From assembly GCA_017745175.1 (NCBI GenBank), contig JAGHZY010000007.1, positions 32,723 to 96,722 of the forward strand: a stretch of DNA of 64,000 nt, written 5' to 3'. The notes under the pieces were generated by a model. It was not told the DNA's origin. It saw only the letters and a list, made by a program, of their open reading frames with translations, and did not search any database. A program made the translations under genes and the position numbers. Origin of the DNA: Sphingopyxis sp. (lineage in GTDB: Bacteria > Pseudomonadota > Alphaproteobacteria > Sphingomonadales > Sphingomonadaceae). Positions 30,307 through 39,042 of the stretch are shown here, in pieces. Position 1 is the stretch's first letter. Each line of letters begins with the position of its first letter.

Positions 30307-31164
30307 TCAACCCGCGTTCAGCACGCGCAAGGCATTCTCACGCAGGAATTTGGGCCAGACCTCGTCGCGCAACGGGACGGCGGGCAATTCAGCGAAGCTG
30401 CGTTCCAGCGACAGGCCGGAAGGATAATAGCCTGCATACATCACCTTGTCCGCGCCGCGCGTATTGGCATAGTCGATGATCGCCTTGGGGAAATATCTTG
30501 GCGCGAAGGCACTGGTAGAATAATAGAGATTGGGCCATTTCAGTAGCAGTTTGACCGCCAGGTCCACCCAAGGTTCGGCGCCGTGGCGCATCACGAAGAC
30601 GAGATCGGGGAAGAACCAGCAAATCTCGTCGATCAGCTCGACATGTTGGGGCGCGTAAGGCATCCGCGGACCGGGCACGCCGGCATTGACGAAGATCGGC
30701 AGGCCGAGCTCCACGCATTTGGCATAGAGCGGATATGCGCGCTTGTCGTTGATCGGTACGCCGCATCCGCAGGGAAAGAAGCTGGCTGCCGCGATGCCGT
30801 GTTTCTCGCGCATCTCGGTCAATCGCGCGAGTTCGGGAACGCCGCCAGCAGGATCGATCATGACATGGCCCAGGAAGCGGTCGCGATAACTGGTGATTGC
30901 TTCGATGGTCACGGCATCGCCAACGCTGATCAGCGCCTTTTCGATGCCGAAACGGTCCATTTCGCGCAGTGTGTCGCCGATCGCATCGGGCCCGCGTTCA
31001 ACCTGCGGCGGATCCTTGAACAGGAAACCTGCGGGATGAACGAAGCGCTGGTTGCGGCTGTCGTCGTCCCGCAGCCGGTCGCTCCAATGACTTGACCAGT
31101 CGCGGCTGGCGTAGGGCAGATCGAACATGGTATCGATCACGCCGATATCGGTGGGCATCGTCAT
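30307..31164 (-). CDS. Amidohydrolase-fold protein (ACMSD-like) lacking usual metal ligands
   Basis: 285 residues with the overall shape of amidohydrolase-2 proteins (ACMSD, LigW and relatives, often decarboxylases or hydrolases): FGIEKALISVG, MIDPAGGVPELARL, GLPIFVNAGVPGPRMPYA, FVMRHGAEPWVDLAVKLL and a C-terminal LRENALRVLNAG. The N-terminal metal motif of the family (DxH) is IDTMFD here, and the C-terminal GSDYP-like ligand loop reads AGYYPSG, so the His and Asp that hold the metal are missing. It may be a metal-free or inactive paralogue. It is coupled by an ATGA overlap to the decayed amidohydrolase upstream and followed four bases later by the crotonase gene. Confidence 0.8.
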   Translation of the reverse strand: MTMPTDIGVIDTMFDLPYASRDWSSHWSDRLRDDDSRNQRFVHPAGFLFKDPPQVERGPDAIGDTLREMDRFGIEKALISVGDAVTIEAITSYRDRFLGHVMIDPAGGVPELARLTEMREKHGIAAASFFPCGCGVPINDKRAYPLYAKCVELGLPIFVNAGVPGPRMPYAPQHVELIDEICWFFPDLVFVMRHGAEPWVDLAVKLLLKWPNLYYSTSAFAPRYFPKAIIDYANTRGADKVMYAGYYPSGLSLERSFAELPAVPLRDEVWPKFLRENALRVLNAG

Positions 31165-31600
31165 CGGTTTATCTCCGGAAAGAGCAGGATTGCATTGTTA
31201 CGATAAAAGGCATGCTCATCCTGCGCATGACAGCAGCACGCCCGGCGCGCCGTCGACGATGACGCGGCGGAGCCCGGCCAGCGCGGTATCCGGATCGGAC
31301 GTGTTGATCTGGCAGACGGCGCCCGCGCCAGTGTTCGCAGCGTCCAGTCCAGAGCATGGTCGCTATAGAGGCTGCAGGCGCGAATCGAGGTTTTCCAGCC
31401 GTGCGCAGTTCGCGCGACGCGGTGTTCGGGAGGAGCAACACCGCCCCGGTCCCGGTCGCGTCCATCGCGGCCAACCGGTCGTCCAGATCGCCGGCGCCCA
31501 ATGCGCTGGCCCCCCTGGTGCCCCAGACATCGGCGCGATTCCGCGCGCGTGCAGCGAAGTCCGCCTTGGAGCCGTAAAATCCCTCGATCCGGGCCATCAT
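31161..31600 (-). pseudogene. Amidohydrolase remnant with internal deletion and frameshifts
   Basis: From ATG 31600 (after GGAGGAGCC) the frame reads FYGSKADFAARARNRADVWG and LDDRLAAMDATGTGAVLLLP, closely resembling the intact amidohydrolase at 39043 (RFSGSPDDVAGRARNRDNVW, RLEAMDRTGIAAQLVFP). The match then moves to other frames: ACSLYSDHALDWTLRTL, and AVCQINTSDPDTALAGLRRV. It then jumps straight to a family C-terminus, HAFYRNNAILLFPEINR (compare ERAFYVDNAAILFPG). The middle of the domain, roughly 200 residues, is gone. Its final frame still ends in an ATGA overlap with the next gene. Confidence 0.8.
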
Positions 31601-31674
31601 CCAAGGCTCCTCCCGATCATTGTCCGGGGCCCATTCTGGTCCAGCACCGCACAAGTGCAAAAGCAGTTCTTTTT

Positions 31675-31685
31675 AGGATAATCCT
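31675..31685. promoter_or_regulatory. Candidate LysR operator in divergent promoter
   Basis: AGGAT-A-ATCCT is a short perfect palindrome in the 127-base gap between the minus-strand unit starting at 31600 and the plus-strand LysR gene. It is flanked by TTTT and, further right, AAAA. Divergent LysR promoters typically carry such a site. Confidence 0.4.
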
Positions 31686-31727
31686 CAGCAAAACCTGATA
31701 GCGAAAGGGGCGGAGGCTCCTTAAGTC

Positions 31728-32684
31728 TTGGCGCGATCATCAAGACTCGCCCGCATGCTCAACCGGGTGCGTCAAGGTCAACGGAGCGGGAGAAGACGCA
31801 TTCGTATCACGCTGAGGCAGCTTGCTGTTTTCGAGGCAATCGCGCGCTGCGGCAGTATCGCCAGGGCGGCGGACGAGATCGCGCTGAGCCAGTCGGCGGC
31901 CAGCATGGCGCTGCGTGACTTGGAAGCGCATCTGGGCGTCGATCTTTTTGCTCGTGAAGGCAAAAGGCTGTTGCTTTCGAGCTATGGCCGCCAAGTTCAG
32001 GCGCGGGCCTCGTCATTGCTGCGCCAGGCCGAAGATCTGGAGAAGTTGAACGCTGGCGACGAGCTGGTCGGACGACTGCGACTGGGGGCGACACCCGCGC
32101 TTGCGCATTCGGTATTGTCGGAGGCGTGTGGTCGTTTCACCCGCGCATATCCGGGCGTCGTGATCGACCTATGCGTCGCCGCTTCGATCGATGTTATCGC
32201 AAAGGTGCACCGCATGTCGCTCGACATGGGTTTCATCGGGTCGCCGACCAATCGCAGCGATCTCGAGACGCGCGACTGGATCGACGACCGGCTCGCCATC
32301 TTTTGTGCGCCCGATCATCCCTGCGTACGCGATGTCGGCGCATGCCTGACCGAGCTGCTGACGGAGGACTGGGCGTTGGAAAAGGCGATGTCGAGCGAGC
32401 GTATCTCGCTGACCATGGAGGCACTCAAGCATTTGAGCTCGATCCGTATCGTCTTTGAAGCCGACAGCATCGATGCGGTGAAAGCGGCGGTGCGGGCCGG
32501 TGGTATGATTGGTTGCCTGTCGCGCCGCGCGCTGACGGGCGAATTCGCACGCGGTGAACTGATCGATCTGGAAGTTCCCGATCTCGATGTACCGCGACGC
32601 GCGACAATCATCTGGAAGAAGGATAGCTATCAGGGGCCGCTGCAGAGCGCGTTTCTCGAATTTGCCGGAAGCATCGAAGGATGA
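31728..32684 (+). CDS. LysR-family transcriptional regulator
   Basis: 318 residues if read from the TTG at 31728, where GGAGG sits 12 bases upstream; an ATG at 31755 is an alternative. The winged helix-turn-helix is clear (LRQLAVFEAIARCGSIARAADEIALSQSAASMALRDLE), followed by the LysR effector domain (LRLGATPALAHSVLSEACGRF, MSLDMGFIGSPTNRSDLETR). It probably senses a small organic acid. It is divergent from the crotonase/amidohydrolase unit, a classic LysR layout, and its stop overlaps the CaiB gene start as ATGA, so it is made together with that enzyme. Confidence 0.93.
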   Translation: MARSSRLARMLNRVRQGQRSGRRRIRITLRQLAVFEAIARCGSIARAADEIALSQSAASMALRDLEAHLGVDLFAREGKRLLLSSYGRQVQARASSLLRQAEDLEKLNAGDELVGRLRLGATPALAHSVLSEACGRFTRAYPGVVIDLCVAASIDVIAKVHRMSLDMGFIGSPTNRSDLETRDWIDDRLAIFCAPDHPCVRDVGACLTELLTEDWALEKAMSSERISLTMEALKHLSSIRIVFEADSIDAVKAAVRAGGMIGCLSRRALTGEFARGELIDLEVPDLDVPRRATIIWKKDSYQGPLQSAFLEFAGSIEG

Positions 32685-33916
32685 CTGCCCAAGCGTCACC
32701 GTGCCCGCTTGGCGGCTTCCGCATCGTTGATCTCAGCCGCGTGCTCGCCGGCCCCTGGGCCACGCAGTTGCTCGCCGATCTCGGCGCCGAGGTGATCAAG
32801 GTCGAACGGCCGGCAAGGGGCGATGACAGCCGCAGTTTCGGCCCGCCGTTCCTGCCCGCCGAGGACGGAGCATGGACGGGAGCATCGGCGATGTTCCTGG
32901 CCGCCAATCGCGGCAAGCGCTCGCTGACGCTCGACCTTGGACGGGAAGAGGGGCGAGCGCTGTTGCGCGAACTGGTCGCGACGGCAGACGTCCTCGTCGA
33001 GAATTTCAAGGTGGGCACACTCGCGCGGATGGGGTTGGATGCGAACACCCTGCGTGCCGCCAATCCGGGACTGATCATCTGTTCAATCACCGGCTATGGC
33101 CAGACCGGCCCCTATGTCGGGCGCGGCGGCTATGATCCGGTGATCCAGGGATTGTGCGGATTGATGAGCGTGACCGGCAATCCGCCGGAGATGCCGGGTG
33201 GCGGGCCGATGAAAACGGGGCCCAGTCTCGTCGATATCGTCACCGGCCTTTATGCCGTCGTCGCGATCCAGGCGGCGCTGATCGAACGCGGCAAGGCTGG
33301 TCCGGGCGTCGATCTCGATCTGTCATTGATGGATTGCGGCGTCGCCGTGATGGCGCAGCAGGCGATGCACTATGCGCTGTCGGGTACGCCGCCGCGACCA
33401 ATTGGCACTGGCGCCAATGGCGGTGTGCCCGGTGGCGGCTATGCCTGCGCCGATGGCTATATCATGATCGCGCCGGGGAACGATGCGGGTTATGTACGAA
33501 TGTGCCGCGCGATCGAACGCGACGACCTTGCGACAGATCCACGCTTCCGTACAAATCGTGAGCGGCTGGAGAACCGCGCCGAACTGCTCGGCATACTGGA
33601 ACCGCTTTTCGCGCGCTGGACGGTAGCAGATCTGTACGCGGCCTTGCTTGCAGCCGATGTCCCGTCCGGCCCGGTCAACGATCTGGCACAGGTCGAAGCT
33701 GATCCCCAGGTAGTCGCGCGCGGCCTGTTCACCAGCATGGTGAGCCCGGATGGACAGGCTGTCCCGCAAGTGGCGAGCCCGTTGGTCTATGGTGGATCCC
33801 GGACGATGGCAGCGACGCCGCCGCCGCAGCTGGGGCAGGACAGTGATGCGTTGCTGGCTGAGCTTGGCCGCGATGCCGAAGCACGGGAAGCATTGAGAGC
33901 GGCCAGTATCGTTTGA
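32681..33916 (+). CDS. CaiB/BaiF family CoA-transferase (type III)
   Basis: A 411-residue family III CoA-transferase, moving CoA between carboxylic acids. Visible motifs: RIVDLSRVLAGPWATQLLADLGAEVIKVE, FLAANRGKRSLTLDL, and the catalytic Asp near residue 185 in GPSLVDIVTGLYA. The GGVPGGGYACADGYIMIAP stretch is also typical. The gene overlaps the LysR stop by four bases. Its likely role is to activate the pathway substrate to a CoA thioester for the crotonase and thiolase-like steps. Donor and acceptor are unknown. Confidence 0.92.
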   Translation: MTAQASPCPLGGFRIVDLSRVLAGPWATQLLADLGAEVIKVERPARGDDSRSFGPPFLPAEDGAWTGASAMFLAANRGKRSLTLDLGREEGRALLRELVATADVLVENFKVGTLARMGLDANTLRAANPGLIICSITGYGQTGPYVGRGGYDPVIQGLCGLMSVTGNPPEMPGGGPMKTGPSLVDIVTGLYAVVAIQAALIERGKAGPGVDLDLSLMDCGVAVMAQQAMHYALSGTPPRPIGTGANGGVPGGGYACADGYIMIAPGNDAGYVRMCRAIERDDLATDPRFRTNRERLENRAELLGILEPLFARWTVADLYAALLAADVPSGPVNDLAQVEADPQVVARGLFTSMVSPDGQAVPQVASPLVYGGSRTMAATPPPQLGQDSDALLAELGRDAEAREALRAASIV

Positions 33917-34000
33917 AGTTCAAGCCCCGTCGCGGCATTCCGATGCCCGGGATTCCGTTATCCTGCGCTGGAGGGAACTATTTCCGGCTCCCAAGACTGT

Positions 34001-34075
34001 CATTGCGAGGAACATGGCGAAGAAATCCAGTGGCTGATGCATCCCTCGGATTGCTTTGCCATGCTCGCATGGACG
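34001..34075. repeat. Palindromic intergenic repeat (GTCATTGCGAGG type)
   Basis: CATGGCGAAGAAATCC (34013-34028) and GGATTGCTTTGCCATG (34048-34063) are inverted copies matching at 14 of 16 bases around a 19-base centre. The left flank CATTGCGAGG is like a widespread dispersed repeat (GTCATTGCGAGCGAAGCGAAGCAATCC). It lies in the 245-base gap between the convergent CaiB and DUF35 genes and may work as a hairpin terminator. Confidence 0.55.
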
Positions 34076-34161
34076 GCGATTGCGGACGGCGCTCCGGATT
34101 ATGCCTCGATAACGGGAAAAGTCGCTTGTCCCCGGCAACGCAGCGTATAGCTGATGTGCTC

Positions 34162-34560
34162 TCAATCCGCCGTAAAGGGATAGAGCGTGATCGTCTCGTC
34201 GAGCGGAGTTAGCTTCACTTTTACGCGCATGTCGATCGCGACCGTTTCTGGCGAAACATCGACGATCCGGGTCAGCATCAGTGGGCCTTCGTCGAGTTCG
34301 ACCACGGCGACCACATAAGGCGCGATGAAGGTCGGAACAGGCGGCCGATGGACCGTTGTGAAACTGTAGATCTTGCCGCGCCCGCTCGCCGCTTCCCATC
34401 CGAAGTGCGGGGAGTAGCAATGCGTGCACAGGATTTGCGGCGTCCATCGCCAGCCGCCGCAATCGTCGCATTGTTGCAGCCGCAGCTCACCGGTGCGGGT
34501 ACCTTCCCAGAATGGCGCCGAGAGCGGCGTCGGTTGGGGCGCGAGGAAATGCGCATCCAT
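34162..34560 (-). CDS. DUF35 OB-fold/zinc-ribbon protein
   Basis: 132 residues. The N-terminal rubredoxin-like zinc ribbon has CDDCGGWRW and CTHC, two CxxC pairs. The OB fold follows, ending LTPLDETITLYPF. DUF35 proteins work as partners of thiolase-like enzymes and acyl-CoA-binding modules, as in the Ltp2-ChsH2 aldolase of steroid degradation. Its start (ATG 34560) lies two bases after the thiolase stop, so the two are made as a pair. Confidence 0.88.
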   Translation of the reverse strand: MDAHFLAPQPTPLSAPFWEGTRTGELRLQQCDDCGGWRWTPQILCTHCYSPHFGWEAASGRGKIYSFTTVHRPPVPTFIAPYVVAVVELDEGPLMLTRIVDVSPETVAIDMRVKVKLTPLDETITLYPFTAD

Positions 34561-34562
34561 CG

Positions 34563-35744
34563 TCAGTCCTTCGCCAGGATCGCGAAGCCGTGGCGCCCGT
34601 CGGTCATCGGCGCGCAGCCGATGGCGAGCCTGGGGTCGCGGACCTTGCGGCAGAGATTGCGGTCGTAGGTGTGGATGCCTTCGCGCCAGCCCGGGCACAG
34701 ATCGGGTGTATCGCCGCGAAACTGGCGGACGATCTCGATCGGCTTGAAATTATAGGGGACGCCATTGTGGCTATAGGCGAGATTGCCCCCGTCGAGCGAC
34801 CCGGGATGCGCGCCGTCGACCTGCATTGCCATGGGCACATAGTCGCCGCCTTCGCCCGGCGCACAGAACCCCAAAGTCTCGAACTGGATGATCGGGCCGT
34901 GCGCGAAATGATCGTAGCACATGACGATGTCGACATCGTCATGCACCACCCCGGCCCGAGCGAAGCCGTCGATCATGCGCGGCCTGCTTTCCATCATGCC
35001 CAGCGATGGCGCCTCGAAATAGCTGTTGGAACGCGTCTCGAACGCGCCGCCGAGCAACCAGACCGGCGCATTCCTGCAATCGCGCGCACGTTCGGCGGAG
35101 GTGACGACGATGCATGACGCGCCATCGTTGACGAGCGAGCACATCGGCTGGGTGAAGGGATCGGCGATCATCCGCGCCGCGAGGATCGTGTCCGCGTCCA
35201 GCGGGGGGCGCCCGAAGGCGACGGCCTCGGGATTGAGCCGGCCGTGGCGGTGCGCGGCGGCAGCGACGGCGGCGAGTTGCTCGGATGTCGTACCGAACTC
35301 GTGCATATGGCGCCGGGCGATGAGCGCGAACTGGGCCGGGGTCATCGATCCGGTCCATTCGGTGAACTCATAGGTCGGCCGAGTATAAGTCGCCATTTCG
35401 ATACCGGGGGATTGCGATCCGCCGGCCGGGATCACCACCACTTCGGCAAGGCCCGCGCGGATCGCCGCACCGGCAAGCAGCACGGCCTGCGCGCCCGAGG
35501 TTTCGGCGACCAAGGTCATCGGCTGGCCGAACTGCCGCGCGACATTACCGTCGCTCATGCCCTGGCCGTTGCCGGCGGGGAAGGTGAAACCGATATAACC
35601 ATCGACGTCGCGCATCGAGAGGCCGGCATCGTCGAGTGCGAGCCCGATCGATTCCATCAGCAGGGAGATCGCCGAGCGGCCCGATCCGCGGCTCTGCGCG
35701 GTCACGCCGATCCCGACGATCGCGATGTCGCGCGCGCCATTCAT
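34563..35744 (-). CDS. Thiolase-superfamily protein without the nucleophilic cysteine
   Basis: 393 residues of the SCP-x/lipid-transfer thiolase group: LALDDAGLSMRDVDGYIGF, GLAEVVVIPAGGSQSPG, DPFTQPMCSLVNDGASCIVV, and a C-terminal GGNLAYSHNG in place of the usual GGHP loop. At the site where thiolases have the Cys (xxCASGxQA), the sequence is AETSGAQAVLLAG, with Glu81 instead of Cys. It is therefore unlikely to perform thiolysis or Claisen condensation. The paired DUF35 protein and the missing Cys recall retro-aldolases such as Ltp2. Its 5' end overlaps the acyl-CoA synthetase stop as ATGA. Confidence 0.87.
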   Translation of the reverse strand: MNGARDIAIVGIGVTAQSRGSGRSAISLLMESIGLALDDAGLSMRDVDGYIGFTFPAGNGQGMSDGNVARQFGQPMTLVAETSGAQAVLLAGAAIRAGLAEVVVIPAGGSQSPGIEMATYTRPTYEFTEWTGSMTPAQFALIARRHMHEFGTTSEQLAAVAAAAHRHGRLNPEAVAFGRPPLDADTILAARMIADPFTQPMCSLVNDGASCIVVTSAERARDCRNAPVWLLGGAFETRSNSYFEAPSLGMMESRPRMIDGFARAGVVHDDVDIVMCYDHFAHGPIIQFETLGFCAPGEGGDYVPMAMQVDGAHPGSLDGGNLAYSHNGVPYNFKPIEIVRQFRGDTPDLCPGWREGIHTYDRNLCRKVRDPRLAIGCAPMTDGRHGFAILAKD

Positions 35745-37840
35745 CCGGCGACCATCAGTGCATCGACGGCGACGGCGCGATCAGGAAGCGCGATCACCGG
35801 ATTGAGATCGAGTTCCGCAAGTTTAGGCCCCGCCGTCAGACCCAGTCCGGCGACAGCCAGCGCGAGCGTCACCAGCGCGTCGAGATCGGCGGCGGGCCGC
35901 CCGCGTGCGCCGGCAAGCAACGGCGCGATCCTGAGGCTTTCGACCATTTCGCAGATATCCTGCTCGTCCACCGGCAGCGGACGAACCGCGACGTCGCGCA
36001 GTATTTCGGCATGGATGCCGCCCGCACCGATGGTGATCGCGGATCCGAGATGCGGATCATATGTCAGCCCGACCAGCATTTCGACACCGCCCATGATCTG
36101 TTCCTGAACCAATATGCCTTCGATCCGTGCGTCCGGCTTGGCGGCGTAGGCGCGCGCGACGATCGTCTCGAACGCGTCGCGCGCGGCATCGGCGGTGTCG
36201 ATATCGAGCAAAACCAGGCCGAGATCGGAGCGATGCGGAAAGTCCAGCGACGAGACCTTCAGCACGTGCGGGAAGGGCATTTCAGCCTGCGCGCCGGCCG
36301 CGGCGGAAGCAGAGGTCGCCAGCTTCTGTCGCGTCAGCGGCACGCCCGCACTGCGCAGCAAGACGGCAGCCTCGCCATCATCGACCACGCCGGGAACTGC
36401 CAGCGCGTCCAGCGGAAGCGACGGCCCGATGGGCGAACGATCGCGGAAGTGGCGGCGCGCATGGCGATAGGCGCCGAAGTCCCTGATCGCGCGGAATGCC
36501 TTGTCGATCGAACGGAAGATCGGTACGCCCGATGCGACGAGATCGGCATAGCCCGCACCGTCGGTGACGACTGAACTCCAGACTGCGATGACGGGCTTGG
36601 TGCCGCCGCCCTCCACCCAGGCACGGACATCGGCGGCCATATTGTCAGAGAGCATGCCGAACGCCGCGTTGAAGCCGACAATGATCATGTCGATCGAGGG
36701 ATCGGCGGCGATGGCGTCGAACACCGCACGCCGATCCTCGGGCATCGCGTTCATCGTGAACTGCCCGCCATTGTCGACCGGATTGGTCATCGCGACATAG
36801 CCGGGCAACAGGCGGGAGAGCCGTTCCTGCGTCGCGGGCGCCAGCACTGGCATATCGACCTCGTAACGGCCCGCTATCTCCGCCATCAGTGTCGCGGTGC
36901 CGCCCGAGACCGAATAGAGCGCCGTGCGCGAGCCCGCGTCGCGTGGCAGCTTGGCGAAGAGATTGGCGGTCTCGAGCAACTCGTCGAGATCGCGGACACG
37001 CGTCACGCCATGCTGATCGAACAGCCCTTGGACGATCGCGTCATTGCCTGAAAGATGTCCGGTATGCGATGATGCCATGCGCGCGCCGCGTTCGCTTTCG
37101 CCGATCTTGAGCATGATTACCGGCTTGTCGGCGCGATTGGCTTCGGACAGCGCGGCGCGCAGGCGCGGCAGCGATTTGAAGCCCTCGACATAGCCGGCGA
37201 TCACGCGTGCCGGATCGTGATGGGTGAAATGACCGATCACATCGGCCATCTCGATATCGACTTCGTTGCCGACGGTGATCCAGCGGCTGAACGCCGCGCC
37301 CATCGCAATGCCCTCCACGATCGGTCGCCCCATCGCGCCGCTCTGCGTCGCCAGACCGATCAATCCGCCGCGATGCCCGTCAGGCACGGCGAATTGCTCG
37401 AACATATTGTCTGCGGTGTTGGGGCCGATGACGCGCACACCGGTCTCGGCGATCGCGGCGGCGAGGAGCTTTTCCTGTTCCGCACCCTCAAGGCCGGTTT
37501 CGGAAAAGCCCGAGCTGAAGATGACGATGCGGCGAATGCCGTGCGCAGCGCAATCGCGCACGACCTGAACGACATTGGCTGGGCCGACACGCAGCAGCGC
37601 CACGCCGAATTCGCCGGGCACGTCTTCGACCGTGCAATAGACGGGCACGCCCGCCACCTCGCCGCCCTTCGGATTGACGAAGCACAGTTTCACGTCCGCA
37701 CCGTAACGCGCGATCAGGCGGGCGACGCCCGCGTCATTGTCGGTGCGGCCGATGATAGCGATGCCGCGCCCCGGCGCGAAGAAATCGCACAGGTCGCTTG
37801 CGCCGCGCGTCACCGACGCGCGAAGGTTTTCATATGTCAT
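35741..37840 (-). CDS. NDP-forming acyl-CoA synthetase (acetate-CoA ligase family)
   Basis: A 699-residue fusion of alpha and beta parts of an NDP-forming acyl-CoA synthetase. The CoA-binding domain opens with FFAPGRGIAIIGRTDND. The succinyl-CoA-synthetase-like domains include RVIGPNTADNMFEQF, GLATQSGAMG and the phosphohistidine loop SSHTGHLSGND, and the C-terminal ATP-grasp part includes GILVQEQIMGGVEMLVGLTYD. The enzyme makes an acyl-CoA from an acid, ATP and CoA, or the reverse, recovering ATP. It is linked by ATGA overlaps to the thiolase-like gene below and the MFS gene above, making one coupled unit. The acid is unknown. Confidence 0.9.
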   Translation of the reverse strand: MTYENLRASVTRGASDLCDFFAPGRGIAIIGRTDNDAGVARLIARYGADVKLCFVNPKGGEVAGVPVYCTVEDVPGEFGVALLRVGPANVVQVVRDCAAHGIRRIVIFSSGFSETGLEGAEQEKLLAAAIAETGVRVIGPNTADNMFEQFAVPDGHRGGLIGLATQSGAMGRPIVEGIAMGAAFSRWITVGNEVDIEMADVIGHFTHHDPARVIAGYVEGFKSLPRLRAALSEANRADKPVIMLKIGESERGARMASSHTGHLSGNDAIVQGLFDQHGVTRVRDLDELLETANLFAKLPRDAGSRTALYSVSGGTATLMAEIAGRYEVDMPVLAPATQERLSRLLPGYVAMTNPVDNGGQFTMNAMPEDRRAVFDAIAADPSIDMIIVGFNAAFGMLSDNMAADVRAWVEGGGTKPVIAVWSSVVTDGAGYADLVASGVPIFRSIDKAFRAIRDFGAYRHARRHFRDRSPIGPSLPLDALAVPGVVDDGEAAVLLRSAGVPLTRQKLATSASAAAGAQAEMPFPHVLKVSSLDFPHRSDLGLVLLDIDTADAARDAFETIVARAYAAKPDARIEGILVQEQIMGGVEMLVGLTYDPHLGSAITIGAGGIHAEILRDVAVRPLPVDEQDICEMVESLRIAPLLAGARGRPAADLDALVTLALAVAGLGLTAGPKLAELDLNPVIALPDRAVAVDALMVAG

Positions 37841-39015
37841 GCGGTGAGCTCACGAGTTCTGCTGCGCGTCGCCATCATGCACGCCGCCACGGCGAGCAGA
37901 CCGGCGAGGGAGGCCAAGGCAAACAGGCTGGTGGAAGCCGGCTCGTCCGGAAAGGCGAGGTGGAGCGCGCTCGGCCCCAGGAACGGTCCGGCATAATAGA
38001 CGCCCTTGACCAGTCCGGTGTTGCGCGCGCGATCGGCGTCGCTGCTGAGCGAAGCGACGAGCGAGAAGATCGTCGGGCCGACCAGTCCGCCGCCCAACCC
38101 GATCAGCACCATGCCCGATGCCACACCCTGGATGGTGGTGGCGAAACCGACCACTGTCAGCCCGGTCGCCCAGAGGCTGAAGGCGAGCAGGAACAGGATC
38201 GCATTGGGCGCGAACCGGCGCAGTTCGCCGAACGCCAAGCTGCTGGCAACCGAGAAGCCGACGGTGATCGAGAACATCGCGCCGGCGATGGCCGAACTCC
38301 GCACGCCGATCTCGACGAGGCGGAAGGGTTCGAAGACGGGAATGCTGAAGGTGATCGAACCGGCAAGGATCGCGACGAGCGCGATGCCGAGCACAGGGCG
38401 GATCGACGAGGATGCGCGCGCACCTTGCCGGGGATCTTTCCGGACGGTCGCGAGGTCGGGGCTGATCAGCGCGAGCACCAGGAACGGCAGCGCGATCAGA
38501 TGGACGAGAAAGGCCATGCGCCATCCGCCGAGATCGCCGAGCAGGCCGGAGGTCGGCACCAGCATGGCGAGCAGCGCGGCGCCGAGGCCGTGAATGGCGC
38601 CGATGCGGCGTTCGCGTGCGCGACCCTCGTACAATGTGCCGATCAGCGAAATGGCCAGTGCCACGATCACGGCGGCGGCGGCGCCCACGAACAGACGCGT
38701 TGCGACGATGCCGGGAAGCGTCGGCATTATACTGCCCATGACGCCCGCGACCAGAAACAGCGCATAGCAGCCGGCCAGAAGCCTGCGCGCGCCCAGCCGC
38801 CGGACGAGCGCGCCGCTCAGCGGCGACGCGATGATCATCGCGATGCCGACGACCATGACGGTCGCCTTGGTCATATACGCCGCGTCGGCGGTGCCGCCGA
38901 ATGCCTGCTGGATCTTGGGCAGCACGGGGGAGAGCGCACTCATCGCCAGCGGTGCGAACATGCCCGAGCCGAGCAGCAACGCCTCGGTCGACCAATGGGT
39001 ACGCCTGTCACTCAT
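37837..39015 (-). CDS. MFS transporter
   Basis: 392 residues with about 12 membrane helices (GMFAPLAMSALSPVLPKI, SGALVRRLGARRLLAGCYALF with the loop 2-3 motif, and GMVLIGLGGGLVGPTIFSLV). I choose the ATG at 39015 (MSDRRTHWS), which has GAGGTG just upstream, over a reading seven codons longer. Inner-membrane location. It sits between the amidohydrolase and acyl-CoA synthetase genes in the same coupled unit, so it most likely imports the pathway substrate or exports an intermediate. Confidence 0.9.
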   Translation of the reverse strand: MSDRRTHWSTEALLLGSGMFAPLAMSALSPVLPKIQQAFGGTADAAYMTKATVMVVGIAMIIASPLSGALVRRLGARRLLAGCYALFLVAGVMGSIMPTLPGIVATRLFVGAAAAVIVALAISLIGTLYEGRARERRIGAIHGLGAALLAMLVPTSGLLGDLGGWRMAFLVHLIALPFLVLALISPDLATVRKDPRQGARASSSIRPVLGIALVAILAGSITFSIPVFEPFRLVEIGVRSSAIAGAMFSITVGFSVASSLAFGELRRFAPNAILFLLAFSLWATGLTVVGFATTIQGVASGMVLIGLGGGLVGPTIFSLVASLSSDADRARNTGLVKGVYYAGPFLGPSALHLAFPDEPASTSLFALASLAGLLAVAACMMATRSRTRELTA

Positions 39016-39042
39016 CCTCACCTCGCGTTGGATCACGCGGCC

